From assembly GCF_029360665.1 (NCBI RefSeq), contig NZ_JARDUB010000004.1, positions 248,001 to 312,000 on the forward strand: DNA of 64,000 nucleotides, written 5' to 3'. Source of the stretch: Eudoraea chungangensis. GTDB lineage: Bacteria; Bacteroidota; Bacteroidia; Flavobacteriales; Flavobacteriaceae. The notes beneath the pieces were generated by a model. It made no database searches. It worked only from the letters and a program-made list of their open reading frames with translations, and had not been told where the DNA came from. The position numbers were made by a program, and so were the translations under genes. Shown here in pieces: positions 44,086-53,043 of the stretch (position 1 is the first letter of the stretch; every line of letters begins with the position of its first letter).

Positions 44086-44727
44086 TTATAACACTTGCCT
44101 GAAAAGATCTTTGATTTCACTTAACATCATTGCAGTAGCTCCCCAAACGGTATAACCTGCTAATTTAAAGGCTGGTACCTCCATTTGTTTGGCGTACGAA
44201 GTACTTAAAACTTCATTAATTAAGCTTCTTTCGTCCATTAGGTCTGTGAGGGATACTTCAATTAATGCCTTCACTTCTTCTTGCTGCCTTATAAACTCCT
44301 GTTTCTCTTTATAAAGGCCAACAAAAGGAGATACTACAAAATTACTTGGAGGTATATACAATTCGCTTAAAGGCTTAACAATTTCTACCTTCTCAGGGGA
44401 AACACCTACTTCTTCCTTAGTCTCCCGCAGAGCGGTAAACAACAAATCTTTATCTGTTTTCTCTGCTTTTCCACCTGGAAGGCCTACTTGGTTAGAGTGA
44501 ATTCCAGGATAGGTATTACGCAATATTAAAAGTAGATTGGTTTTGTCTTGGCTATTGGGATAAAACAATGCCACCACAGCGGCTTTTTTTGCTCTTTTAG
44601 CAGTGCTTTGTAGAGATTCTAATTCTTCTATTCGAGTTTTCGGTGCCATTTTATAATGTGAAGACGATCCTGGAAGAGGTAGATTTTTTATTTTTGCTAC
44701 CTGAAAAGAAAAATCAGAAAAATTCAT
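44086..44727 (-). CDS. Nudix hydrolase, CoA pyrophosphatase type (NudL-like)
   Basis: 213 residues. LPGGKAEKTD (about 89-98) and TALRETKEEVGV (about 104-115) form a Nudix box with the spacing seen in NudL/CoAse. Cleaves CoA or acyl-CoA to 4'-phosphopantetheine and 3',5'-ADP. Residues 1-26, up to KMAPKTR, are kept because the family has this extension, making its ATG share a CATG with the divergent cyclophilin gene. Confidence 0.88.
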   Translation of the reverse strand: MNFSDFSFQVAKIKNLPLPGSSSHYKMAPKTRIEELESLQSTAKRAKKAAVVALFYPNSQDKTNLLLILRNTYPGIHSNQVGLPGGKAEKTDKDLLFTALRETKEEVGVSPEKVEIVKPLSELYIPPSNFVVSPFVGLYKEKQEFIRQQEEVKALIEVSLTDLMDERSLINEVLSTSYAKQMEVPAFKLAGYTVWGATAMMLSEIKDLFRQVL

Positions 44728-45436
44728 GTTTTACAAAAGATTAACCTTAAGTACAATAATACTATTATTTTTTCTGAATGGTTGTGGCGATTCCCCTGCA
44801 AAAAAAACAACCCCTAAAGTGACTAGTGATACCAAAGAGAAACCTGCCCTCAATGATTCTCTTATGGCAGTAGAGAAAGATACTTTTTTACTCACAGAAG
44901 AAAATGCCATTGATTTTTTCTTTAACTACCAGAAAGATCTAAAAACTACCAGAGTAAGACTTAATACCTCCCTAGGAAGTTTTGTAGTAGAACTTTATGA
45001 TAATGTCCCTTACCACAAAGCCAATTTTATTTACCTTACCAAAAAAGGTTATTTCAATAATACCATGTTTCATAGAGTGGTCAAGGATTTCATTATTCAG
45101 GGAGGAAATGCAGATAATAAGGAAACCGCTATGAAGAGAAGGGAGATTGGAAGATACCTATTACCACCTGATACCAGAAAAGGCCATAAACACCATCGAG
45201 GTACCATATCGATGCCGAGCAGTGAAATTGACAATCCTCATATGCTTGCCTCGCCTTACGAGTTTTTCATCGTGGTTACCGATCCAGGTTCTTATCATTT
45301 AGACGGCGACTTTACTCCTTTTGGAAGAGTTACACAGGGCATGGACATTGTAGATAAAATAAATCAACAGGAAGTAGATGATGGCGACTGGCCTATGCAA
45401 AACATTTATATAGAAACTGTGGAAATTGTTAACTAA
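44726..45436 (+). CDS. Cyclophilin-type peptidyl-prolyl isomerase, lipoprotein
   Basis: 236 residues. Signal peptide with lipobox FLNGC at about 16-20. Cyclophilin core from about 72: LGSFVVELYDNVPYHKANFIYL, FHRVVKDFIIQGG (about 112-124) with the catalytic Arg, and FTPFGRVTQGMDIVDKI near 200. Assists folding of envelope proteins. Its ATG overlaps the divergent Nudix ATG in CATG; its stop directly abuts the convergent TRIC gene. Confidence 0.92.
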   Translation: MFYKRLTLSTIILLFFLNGCGDSPAKKTTPKVTSDTKEKPALNDSLMAVEKDTFLLTEENAIDFFFNYQKDLKTTRVRLNTSLGSFVVELYDNVPYHKANFIYLTKKGYFNNTMFHRVVKDFIIQGGNADNKETAMKRREIGRYLLPPDTRKGHKHHRGTISMPSSEIDNPHMLASPYEFFIVVTDPGSYHLDGDFTPFGRVTQGMDIVDKINQQEVDDGDWPMQNIYIETVEIVN

Positions 45437-46045
45437 TTAGTCTGTCTTATAAATAGAAGGAAGGGCTATTTTGTATTTTACTGCCATTAATCTAATGCCT
45501 ACTACAATAGAAATTGCCATAATATAGACGTATTGGTCTTGAATGGGTAAATTTCGCAAAACAAAGTAGCTTATGCCACCTACTACACATGCTGTAGCGT
45601 AAATTTCTTTATGAAATACTACGGGTATCTCATTACATAATATATCCCGTATTACGCCACCAAAGCTCGCGGTCATTGTTCCTAGAGCAATGCACATAAT
45701 TGGAAGCAAGTCTGCCTGTAAACCTTGTTCTATGCCCACCATCGTATAAAGGCCAATGCCCAAGGTATCAAAAAGAAAAAGGGATTTTCTTAAAAAACGA
45801 AGCTTTTCTCTAAATAGAATGGATAGAACTACTGTACTGATTATAGTAACTATATAAATATACTCTCGCATCCAAACCACTGGTGTATTTCCGATTAATA
45901 GATCCCGAAGAGTACCCCCTCCTACTGCCGTTACAAATGCTACGATAAAGACTCCAAAAAGATCTAGTCGTTTGTCCATAGCGACCATTACTCCTGATAT
46001 GGCAAAAGCAGCGGTCCCAAGCAGATCCATTAAAAGGTAAAACAT
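45437..46045 (-). CDS. Trimeric intracellular cation (TRIC) channel family protein
   Basis: 202 residues, seven hydrophobic helices in two UPF0126 repeats: GTAAFAISGVMVAMDKRLDLFG (starting near 10) with GGGTLRDLL, and DTLGIGLYTMVGIEQGL with SFGGVIRDIL (about 125-134). The paired Gly-Gly-x-x-x-Arg-Asp motifs are the signature of prokaryotic TRIC channels (YicG-like), proposed potassium-permeable. Confidence 0.9.
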   Translation of the reverse strand: MFYLLMDLLGTAAFAISGVMVAMDKRLDLFGVFIVAFVTAVGGGTLRDLLIGNTPVVWMREYIYIVTIISTVVLSILFREKLRFLRKSLFLFDTLGIGLYTMVGIEQGLQADLLPIMCIALGTMTASFGGVIRDILCNEIPVVFHKEIYATACVVGGISYFVLRNLPIQDQYVYIMAISIVVGIRLMAVKYKIALPSIYKTD

Positions 46046-46369
46046 AATTCTATTCTATTTTTTTGAGGTTGAAATTATGCTGCAAATTACATTTATTCAA
46101 TTAAATAATTGAACCCGCAAGTTGAACTAGGGAGACCTTTGCAAAAAAAGCTTGGCGCAATATTCAAAGTTGTTCTATTTTTTTAATCAAAATGCTACCA
46201 CTAATAGAACCTTAAAAGAGATAAAAGTAAGATGCTTTGGATGGTTTGTTAATCTAATACAACTCCGGTCTAAAATACGAAGCAAGCCGCGGCCCAAACT
46301 TCATTAGAGAAAAGAATTAATAACAATTAAAGGGAGTTGTAAAATTATAATACATTTGAAAGAAGGAAG
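46046..46369. other. 324-nt divergent intergenic region
   Basis: No gene, tRNA or long reading frame seen on either strand. It holds a 7-bp inverted repeat TTCAATT-N4-AATTGAA (46096-46113), which could be an operator or chance in AT-rich DNA, and the -7 element of the CIA30 gene at its right end. The minus-strand side should hold the TRIC gene promoter, but only an imperfect TAATTTG was found. Confidence 0.6.
46351..46358 (+). promoter_or_regulatory. Flavobacterial -7 element for the CIA30 gene
   Basis: TACATTTG matches TAnnTTTG; the ATG follows 11 nt later, implying a very short leader. No standard TTG at -33. Confidence 0.45.
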
Positions 46370-46903
46370 ATGTATTATTATAACTATACACTTATATTTT
46401 TACTTATTTTGACCAAAACTCATGTTTTAGCTGATTTCTCCAAAGACTCTAGTCTTAGCAATTGGAAAATCGTAAATGATGGGGTAATGGGAGGCCTGTC
46501 CAAATCAAAAATTGACCTTACGAAAGAAGGCTATGCAAGGTTTAAAGGAAGCATATCTCTTGATAACAATGGTGGTTTTGCCATGGTACAATACACTTTT
46601 GACGAGATAAATATTAAACCCTTCAACAGATTAAAAATAATTTTAAAAGGAGATACTAAATCGTATCAATTCAGGATTAAGAGTAAAAAAGAGGAATACT
46701 ACGCTTACGTTTATCCCATCCAAACTTCAGGAAAGTGGGAATCTATTGAAATTAATCTGTCCGAAATGTATCCGGCTTTTAGAGGGAGGAAACTAAATAT
46801 TCCTAATTTCAGTGAACCAACACTGGAACAATTTTCTATTTTAATAGGAAACAAGAAAAAGGAAGATTTTGAATTACAGATTGACAAGATAGTTTTGGAG
46901 TAA
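46370..46903 (+). CDS. CIA30 family protein (NADH:ubiquinone oxidoreductase intermediate-associated domain)
   Basis: 177 residues with an N-terminal hydrophobic signal (about 1-21, ending HVLA). The body WKIVNDGVMGGLSKSKIDL (starting near 32) and following FKGSISLDNNGGFAMVQ are diagnostic of the CIA30 beta-sandwich (galactose-binding-like fold). In animals CIA30 helps complex I assembly; bacterial members are exported and their role is unknown. Confidence 0.87.
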   Translation: MYYYNYTLIFLLILTKTHVLADFSKDSSLSNWKIVNDGVMGGLSKSKIDLTKEGYARFKGSISLDNNGGFAMVQYTFDEINIKPFNRLKIILKGDTKSYQFRIKSKKEEYYAYVYPIQTSGKWESIEINLSEMYPAFRGRKLNIPNFSEPTLEQFSILIGNKKKEDFELQIDKIVLE

Positions 46904-46957
46904 GCCTCTAAATCATTTCAAAAAATAGTATCTTGAAATCCTTATTTTTTATGTTTT

Positions 46958-47116
46958 ATGATTCTCTTCCTTTTCTTATTTCTAATTCCTTTTTTATTAT
47001 TAAAAAAGCTCAATTCCTTTTCTTTTAATAGAATCGCAACGGCCAAGCAAGCTATATTAACAAAAGAGAAAGACGTTGAACAAAACTTACGTGCTATTTG
47101 GCCCAAAGTAAACTAA
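46958..47116 (+). CDS. Possible 52-residue single-pass membrane peptide
   Basis: ATG at 46958, stop at 47114-47116. Residues 2-15 are almost purely Ile/Leu/Phe/Pro followed by KK and a polar, charged C-terminal part (TAKQAILTKEKDVEQNL), the layout of a small membrane protein. It fills most of the gap between the CIA30 gene and the M28 peptidase and ends 28 nt before the latter. No family recognised; could be chance in AT-rich DNA. Confidence 0.3.
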   Translation: MILFLFLFLIPFLLLKKLNSFSFNRIATAKQAILTKEKDVEQNLRAIWPKVN

Positions 47117-47144
47117 CTAATACTATTCAAAACAATTTCTTTTT

Positions 47145-49337
47145 ATGTACAAAAATCTCCTTACTCTTCTTTTTTTACTAGGCTGTTTTAATCTAATGGC
47201 CCAAAAAATAACCGGATTTAAAAATAGTAATACGGAAAAGCAACTAAACTTAGAAGCTGCTTTTGATGCAGAAGTTAATCCCGAGAATCTTGATGAATGG
47301 ATGAAAAAAATGGCTGCAGAACCACATTATGTCGGGACCAAATACGGGAAAGAGCTCGCAGAGTGGATGGCAAAGGAATTTAAGAGTTGGGGTTATGATG
47401 TGAAAATAGATACGTATGACGTTCTATTTCCTTATCCAAAGCTAAGATTATTGGAGCTTACTGCCCCAATCAAGTACACTGCAAAACTTACGGCCGTGCC
47501 CGTTGAAGGAGATCCATATACCAACCAAGGTGAAGCTCTTCTTCCAAGTTACAATGCCTTTTCTACCGACGGCGATGTGGAAGCTGAATTGGTCTTTGTT
47601 AATTATGGCATTCCTGCAGACTATGAGGTTTTGGAAAAAAAAGGAATCGATGTTAATGGTAAAATTGTTATTGCCAAGTATTATGGCTCATGGCGAGGCA
47701 TTAAACCAAAACTAGCGGCAGAAAAAGGAGCCATTGGTTGTATCATTTATTCTGATCCTCAGGATGACGGCTATGTACAGGGAGACGTTTACCCAAAAGG
47801 AGCTTTTAAAAATAAAACAGGTGTTCAAAGGGGGTCGGTAATGGATATGCCTCTATATCCCGGTGATGTTCTAACCCCTGGATATGCAGCAACAAAAGAT
47901 GCAAAAAGATTAAAGAAAGAAGATGCACCAACCATAACTAAAATTCCTGTTTTACCAATTTCTTATGAAGATGCACAACCACTTTTAGAGGCTCTTGATG
48001 GCGCAGTTGCTCCTGCCTCATGGAGAGGAGGTCTCCCTATTACCTACCATATTGGTCCTGGTCCGGCAAAAGTTCGGCTAAAGCTAGAGTTTGATTGGCA
48101 GTTAAAACCGGCTTATAATGTTATAGCAACCTTAAAAGGCTCACAGTTTCCAGACCAATGGGTTATGCGAGGGAATCATCATGATGCTTGGGTACATGGA
48201 GCCAACGATCCCATAAGCGGAATGATAGCCTTGATGGAAGAGGCGAGAATAATAGGAGATCTAGCCAAAAAGGGAGAGACGCCTAAGCGAACCTTGGTAT
48301 ATTGTGCATGGGATGCTGAAGAGCCAGGACTTATTGGGTCTACAGAATGGGTCGAAGACCACAAAACGGAATTACAGCAGAAAGCAGTTGCATACATTAA
48401 TACAGATGGAAACGGAAGAGGTTTTTTTAGAGCCGGTGGCTCCCATTCTTTGGAAACCATGGTTGAAGAAGTTGCCGAGTCTGTAATGGATCCGCAAAAG
48501 AACGTTTCTATTAAAGAAAGAGCAATGGCCAGAGATCAGATTAATGGTGGCAACGATAAGTTTGAATTGTATGCGCTTGGATCCGGATCTGATTATACCC
48601 CCTTTATTCAGCATGCAGGTATTGCTTCCCTAAATATTGGCTTTGGGGGAGAAAATGCGGGAGGTGAATACCATACCATCTACGATACTTATCCACATTA
48701 CACACGGTTTAAAGACCCTGGATTTGCCTATGGCGCAACCCTGACGAAAACTGCGGGCAGGATGGTGTTGCGATTGGCCAATGCCGATGTCTTACCCTAC
48801 GCCTTTAGTCCTTTAAAAAAGACCATAGACGGCTATCTTAAACAAATAACAAAACAATGCGAAACCATGCGAAATGAGGTAGAGAAACACAATAAGTTTG
48901 TACGTAAAAACCTTTATGATTTAGCTGCAGACCCAAAAATTCAAAATGCAAAACCTCAGCGAAAAGAAGCTGTGCCATTCCTTGATTTTTCTCCCCTACA
49001 AAATCAACTTTTACATCTAGAAAATTCAATTGAGGCGTTTAATCAATTAGACTTATATGATCTTTCAGATAGCAAATTGAAGGCGTTAAATGAAAAACTA
49101 CAAGCTACGGAACAATCTCTCACTTCAAAAGAAGGACTGCCTAGAAGATCCTGGTATAAACACCAGATTTACGCTCCGGGTTTTTACACTGGATACGGTG
49201 TAAAAACACTTCCAGGTGTCCGAGAGGCTATTGAACAAAAGAATTGGAAAGAAGCCCAAGATCAAATTCAGAAATTGTCTAAAACCTTGGCTACCTTAGA
49301 TACACATATAAATTCCTTAATATTAATTGCCAAGTAA
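47145..49337 (+). CDS. M28 family metallopeptidase, glutamate carboxypeptidase II-like
   Basis: 730 residues with a signal peptide (1-19, ending LMAQ). Layout as in GCPII/NAALADase: protease-associated domain (about 115-310, KGIDVNGKIVIAKYYG), zinc peptidase domain with GNHHDAWVHGANDP (about 344-357), WDAEEPGLIGS (about 389-399), INTDGNG and YHTIYDT (near 507), and a transferrin-receptor-like dimerisation domain at the C-terminus. All five zinc ligands are present. Predicted periplasmic or secreted exopeptidase. Confidence 0.93.
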   Translation: MYKNLLTLLFLLGCFNLMAQKITGFKNSNTEKQLNLEAAFDAEVNPENLDEWMKKMAAEPHYVGTKYGKELAEWMAKEFKSWGYDVKIDTYDVLFPYPKLRLLELTAPIKYTAKLTAVPVEGDPYTNQGEALLPSYNAFSTDGDVEAELVFVNYGIPADYEVLEKKGIDVNGKIVIAKYYGSWRGIKPKLAAEKGAIGCIIYSDPQDDGYVQGDVYPKGAFKNKTGVQRGSVMDMPLYPGDVLTPGYAATKDAKRLKKEDAPTITKIPVLPISYEDAQPLLEALDGAVAPASWRGGLPITYHIGPGPAKVRLKLEFDWQLKPAYNVIATLKGSQFPDQWVMRGNHHDAWVHGANDPISGMIALMEEARIIGDLAKKGETPKRTLVYCAWDAEEPGLIGSTEWVEDHKTELQQKAVAYINTDGNGRGFFRAGGSHSLETMVEEVAESVMDPQKNVSIKERAMARDQINGGNDKFELYALGSGSDYTPFIQHAGIASLNIGFGGENAGGEYHTIYDTYPHYTRFKDPGFAYGATLTKTAGRMVLRLANADVLPYAFSPLKKTIDGYLKQITKQCETMRNEVEKHNKFVRKNLYDLAADPKIQNAKPQRKEAVPFLDFSPLQNQLLHLENSIEAFNQLDLYDLSDSKLKALNEKLQATEQSLTSKEGLPRRSWYKHQIYAPGFYTGYGVKTLPGVREAIEQKNWKEAQDQIQKLSKTLATLDTHINSLILIAK

Positions 49338-49367
49338 TCCATTGAATTGCAACTTAATAAACTACAT

Positions 49368-52300
49368 ATGAAAATTCCTTCCACCTTAAATAAAATAAGC
49401 CTCTTCATAGCCTTTATAGCCTTTATAGCCTTAGTATTTAGCTGTAATCAAAAATCTAACATTCCTAAAGTTACTCCCCTGTCGTATGCGTTAGATTCAT
49501 TAACAGCGAGTACAGTGGCGGAAGAAAATACGGCAAATATTAATCCTGTATTGGCAGCAGGTTTGGAACTAAGTCTCTGGGCTTCGGATTCGCTGGCTCC
49601 AGATCCTATTGCACTTGACATGGATGACGAAGGCAATGTTTACGTAACACGAACTAACCGTCAAAAAAATTCAGAATTTGATATTAGAGGGTATCAAGAT
49701 TGGATGATACCTTCCATTAGCCTGCAAACTGTTGAAGATAGAAGAGCCTTTTTAAGAAAGACTTTTGCACCCGAATTAAGTAAAGAAAATGAATGGTTTC
49801 CCGATTTAAACAAAGATAGTATTCATGACTGGAGAGATTTAACCGTGGAAAAAGATGAAATCTGGAAAATAGAAGACAGAGATGGAGATGGTCTCGCAGA
49901 TATTTCCACTAGAATATTGGAGGATTTTAATGAGGAAATAACTGATGTAGCTGGTGCCTTGTTAGTAAGAGAGGATGATATCTATGTAGGTATTGGCCCA
50001 GATATGTGGCGTGTAGAGGATAGCAACGGAGACGGTGTGATGGATACAAAAACGTCCATTGCCCACGGTTTTGCAGTGCATATTGGTTTTGGAGCACATG
50101 GAATGAGTGGGGCTATAGAAGGGCCGGATGGCAAAATTTATTGGGGCATAGGAGATATTGGTGCCAGTATCACCACTGTGGATGGCAAAAAACACCATTT
50201 GCCCAATCAGGGTATGATTGTACGTTCTAATCCTGATGGCACCAACTTCGAAGTATTTGCGCGAGGTTTGCGTAATACACATGAATTTGTATTTGATGCC
50301 TTTGGGAACTTAATTTCCTCAGACAATGACGGAGACCACCAAGGAGAAAGTGAACGTTTGGTTCATATTGTTGAGGGTTCAGATGCAGGGTGGAGATCCA
50401 ACTGGCAATACGGTAAATATGTAGATCCCAAAAACAATTCCTACAAAGTTTGGATGGACGAGAAGTTATATGTTCCGAGGTGGGAAGGACAGGCAGCCTA
50501 TATTATTCCACCCATAGCTAATTATCACAATGGTCCTACCGGAATGGTATATAATCCTGGTACGGCATTAGGAAAAGAGTGGTTAAATCACTATTTCATT
50601 GTAGAGTTTGTAGGGGACCCCGCCTTATCGCATATATGGTCCTTTACACTAAAACCAAAGGGAGCCTCTTTTGACTTGGAAAAAGACATAGACGTTCTTA
50701 GTGGAGTACTGCCAACCGGCTTAGAATTTGCTCCGGATGGAAGCCTATTTCTAGCAGATTGGGTAAATGGTTGGGGGACTAAAAACTATGGCCGTGTTTG
50801 GCGGCTCGATGTGACTAAAAACAAAAATGACATGGCACAAGTGCGTCGGGAAACCGAAAGACTGATGACGAAAGATTACCATGATGAATCCACGGACAAT
50901 TTAATCAGCCTTCTTGCATATCCTGATATGCGGATTAGACAAAAAGCCCAGTTTGAATTAGCTACGAGAACGTTTTGGGGTTACAGAGCTTTAAAGAAAA
51001 GTTTAACGGAAAGCGAAAATCAGTTTGCCCGTATACATGCCATATGGGGTATAGGTCAAATTGCAGCAAATTCGCCGAGTAAAGCAGAACCATTATTGGA
51101 ATTATTGGAGGATGAAGATCCTGAAATTGCTGCTCAGGCCGCAAAAGTACTTGGGGATCTTCGTTACCAAGAGGCAGGCGAATTCCTCCTTCCTCTCCTT
51201 AAAAGTCCATATGCAAGGGCACAGTTTTTTGCTGCACAGGCCTTAGGGAGGATAAAAATGAAAGAAGCTGTAAATCCGTTATTAGAATTAATCGAAGAGA
51301 ATGCAGATAAGGATTTATACCTTAGACATGCAGCAGTATTAGCTTTAAGCAGAATTGGAGATGTAGAGCCACTTCTGGCCCTTGCAAACAGTCCGGATAG
51401 GAGTTTGAGGATTGCAGCTGTTTTAGTTCTGAGAAGGCTAGGAAACCCTGGTATAGTGAACTTCTTAGCAGATAAAGACGAATATGTTGTGACCGAAGCG
51501 GCAAGAGCCATTAATGATGATTGGTCTATTCCTGACGCCCTACCGGCATTAGCCGAAATAATGATGGAGGAAAGATTTACTTCAGAGCCTCTTCTACGAA
51601 GAAGTATTAACGCTGCCTTGAGAGTGGGTGGAACGGAGCAATTAGATTTACTCATAAAATTTGCAAAGAATCCTCAAGCCAATGGAAATATGCGAGGGGA
51701 AGCATTGGCTACTATTGGGAGCTGGCCTGATCCTTCCGTTTTGGACCGTGTGGACGGCAGATATCGCGGAGAGTTTAAGCGTGATCCGGCAATTGTAAAA
51801 GAAAAAATTCTACAGGATATTCCAACTTTCCTTTCGGATAAAGATCCTAACATCCTAATTGGTGCCTCACAAATACTTAGGACGCTTAGAATTGAAGAAT
51901 ATAATAATACCCTGGAGCAGATACTTAGACAAGATAAGAGACCAGAAGTTAGGGTTGCCATGATAGAGACCCTAGGCGCACTAGATGCGGAAGGGATTGC
52001 AGATATTGCAAAAATGGGCATGCGCGATTCCGATGAAAATGTGAGAGCTGCAGCTATAGACTTGATTCCTGAATTAGGTATTTCAAAAAATGATTTACCA
52101 GCGGTAATTAATCCAATTTTTACTAAGGGAAGTACTCGCGAACAGCAAAGAATGATTTATGCGTTAGCAGATATGCCTATAGAGCAGAGCGGCCAAGCCT
52201 TAGGTGAACTGCTGGAGAAGGCAGGAAAAAATCAATTAGAAGCGGGAGTAGTTTTAGACCTAATTGAGGCTGTTGAAAAAACAGAATCCGCAGCCTTAAT

Positions 52301-52787
52301 TGCAAATTTAACCGAATTAAAAAATAGTGGCTATGGCACCGATTCATATAAAGAAGCCCTGTATGGTGGCGAATGGTGGTCTGGTTCTCGAGTCTTTAAA
52401 AATAATTCTGCAGCCCAATGTGTAAGATGTCATGCCTTGGGTGGGTCTGGAGGCAAAGTAGGACCCGCTTTAGATAACATAGGGGCTATTTTGAGTAGAG
52501 AAGAATTGTTAGAATCTCTTATTGATCCTGGAGCACGATTAGCACCAGGTTACGGGTCTGTTCTCTTAACCCTAAAAGACGGCCAGAAGGTAGCTGGTAT
52601 TTTAGAAGAAGAAAATAGTAAGGAACTAATATTGAGAACTTCAGAGGCCGAACCTATGGAAATCCCCCTTTCAAGAATTAAAACCAGAGAAAATATGCCC
52701 TCTGCTATGCCGCCAATGGGACAGGTGTTAAGTAAAAGAGAATTACGTGATTTAATAGAGTTTTTAGCTAGTTTAAAGGAGGTATAA
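49368..52787 (+). CDS. Large lipoprotein with dehydrogenase-like propeller, HEAT repeats and CxxCH heme domain
   Basis: 1139 residues from ATG 49368. Lipobox LVFSC near residue 26. Domains: PQQ-sugar-dehydrogenase-like beta-propeller (about 60-480; DMDDEGNVYVTRTNR, IEGPDGKIYWGIGD, FAPDGSLFLADWVNGWG), HEAT/PBS repeats (about 500-980; e.g. DPEIAAQAAKVLGDLR), then a c-type cytochrome module with CVRCHALGG (about 1016-1024) and a short DUF1080/heme-associated tail. This is the architecture of PVC-type heme-binding CxxCH proteins. Likely a membrane-anchored redox enzyme acting on a sugar-like substrate; substrate unknown. Confidence 0.9.
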   Translation: MKIPSTLNKISLFIAFIAFIALVFSCNQKSNIPKVTPLSYALDSLTASTVAEENTANINPVLAAGLELSLWASDSLAPDPIALDMDDEGNVYVTRTNRQKNSEFDIRGYQDWMIPSISLQTVEDRRAFLRKTFAPELSKENEWFPDLNKDSIHDWRDLTVEKDEIWKIEDRDGDGLADISTRILEDFNEEITDVAGALLVREDDIYVGIGPDMWRVEDSNGDGVMDTKTSIAHGFAVHIGFGAHGMSGAIEGPDGKIYWGIGDIGASITTVDGKKHHLPNQGMIVRSNPDGTNFEVFARGLRNTHEFVFDAFGNLISSDNDGDHQGESERLVHIVEGSDAGWRSNWQYGKYVDPKNNSYKVWMDEKLYVPRWEGQAAYIIPPIANYHNGPTGMVYNPGTALGKEWLNHYFIVEFVGDPALSHIWSFTLKPKGASFDLEKDIDVLSGVLPTGLEFAPDGSLFLADWVNGWGTKNYGRVWRLDVTKNKNDMAQVRRETERLMTKDYHDESTDNLISLLAYPDMRIRQKAQFELATRTFWGYRALKKSLTESENQFARIHAIWGIGQIAANSPSKAEPLLELLEDEDPEIAAQAAKVLGDLRYQEAGEFLLPLLKSPYARAQFFAAQALGRIKMKEAVNPLLELIEENADKDLYLRHAAVLALSRIGDVEPLLALANSPDRSLRIAAVLVLRRLGNPGIVNFLADKDEYVVTEAARAINDDWSIPDALPALAEIMMEERFTSEPLLRRSINAALRVGGTEQLDLLIKFAKNPQANGNMRGEALATIGSWPDPSVLDRVDGRYRGEFKRDPAIVKEKILQDIPTFLSDKDPNILIGASQILRTLRIEEYNNTLEQILRQDKRPEVRVAMIETLGALDAEGIADIAKMGMRDSDENVRAAAIDLIPELGISKNDLPAVINPIFTKGSTREQQRMIYALADMPIEQSGQALGELLEKAGKNQLEAGVVLDLIEAVEKTESAALIANLTELKNSGYGTDSYKEALYGGEWWSGSRVFKNNSAAQCVRCHALGGSGGKVGPALDNIGAILSREELLESLIDPGARLAPGYGSVLLTLKDGQKVAGILEEENSKELILRTSEAEPMEIPLSRIKTRENMPSAMPPMGQVLSKRELRDLIEFLASLKEV
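49407..49433 (+). repeat. Three tandem 9-nt units in a signal peptide
   Basis: ATAGCCTTT, ATAGCCTTT, ATAGCCTTA encode Ile-Ala-Phe, Ile-Ala-Phe, Ile-Ala-Leu in the signal peptide hydrophobic core. Units are multiples of three, so copy changes would alter core length without a frameshift. Confidence 0.85.
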
Positions 52788-52850
52788 AACTATCCCTACC
52801 TTAAAAAATCTTTTATGATAATTAAGGTACTATCTCGGTTTATTAACAGG

Positions 52851-52886
52851 TATTAACGATATAAACAAATAGGTTCATCGTTAATA
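52851..52886. repeat. 10-bp inverted repeat upstream of the DUF3500 gene
   Basis: TATTAACGAT (52851-52860) and ATCGTTAATA (52877-52886), perfect, 16-nt spacer. No T tract, so not an obvious terminator; could be an operator. The rest of the 256-nt gap (52788-53043) shows nothing else definite. Confidence 0.5.
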
Positions 52887-53043
52887 TTATGATTTAAGAA
52901 GTATGAGATATCCCGTAAACTTAAAGCAGAACTCTTAGGAACCAGACGTAAAAGTATCTGATTTAGTGGAAGGTTTAACAGGTCTGGCTTCTTATAAAAA
53001 CAAATAACAAGCATGTCAAATAAATTTTAATAGCCAAGGTATT

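Noticed and set aside
43257-44120. Longer acyltransferase start at 44120
   Set aside because: It would start inside the Nudix gene and add 20 residues absent from the family; ATG 44060 gives the usual N-terminus.
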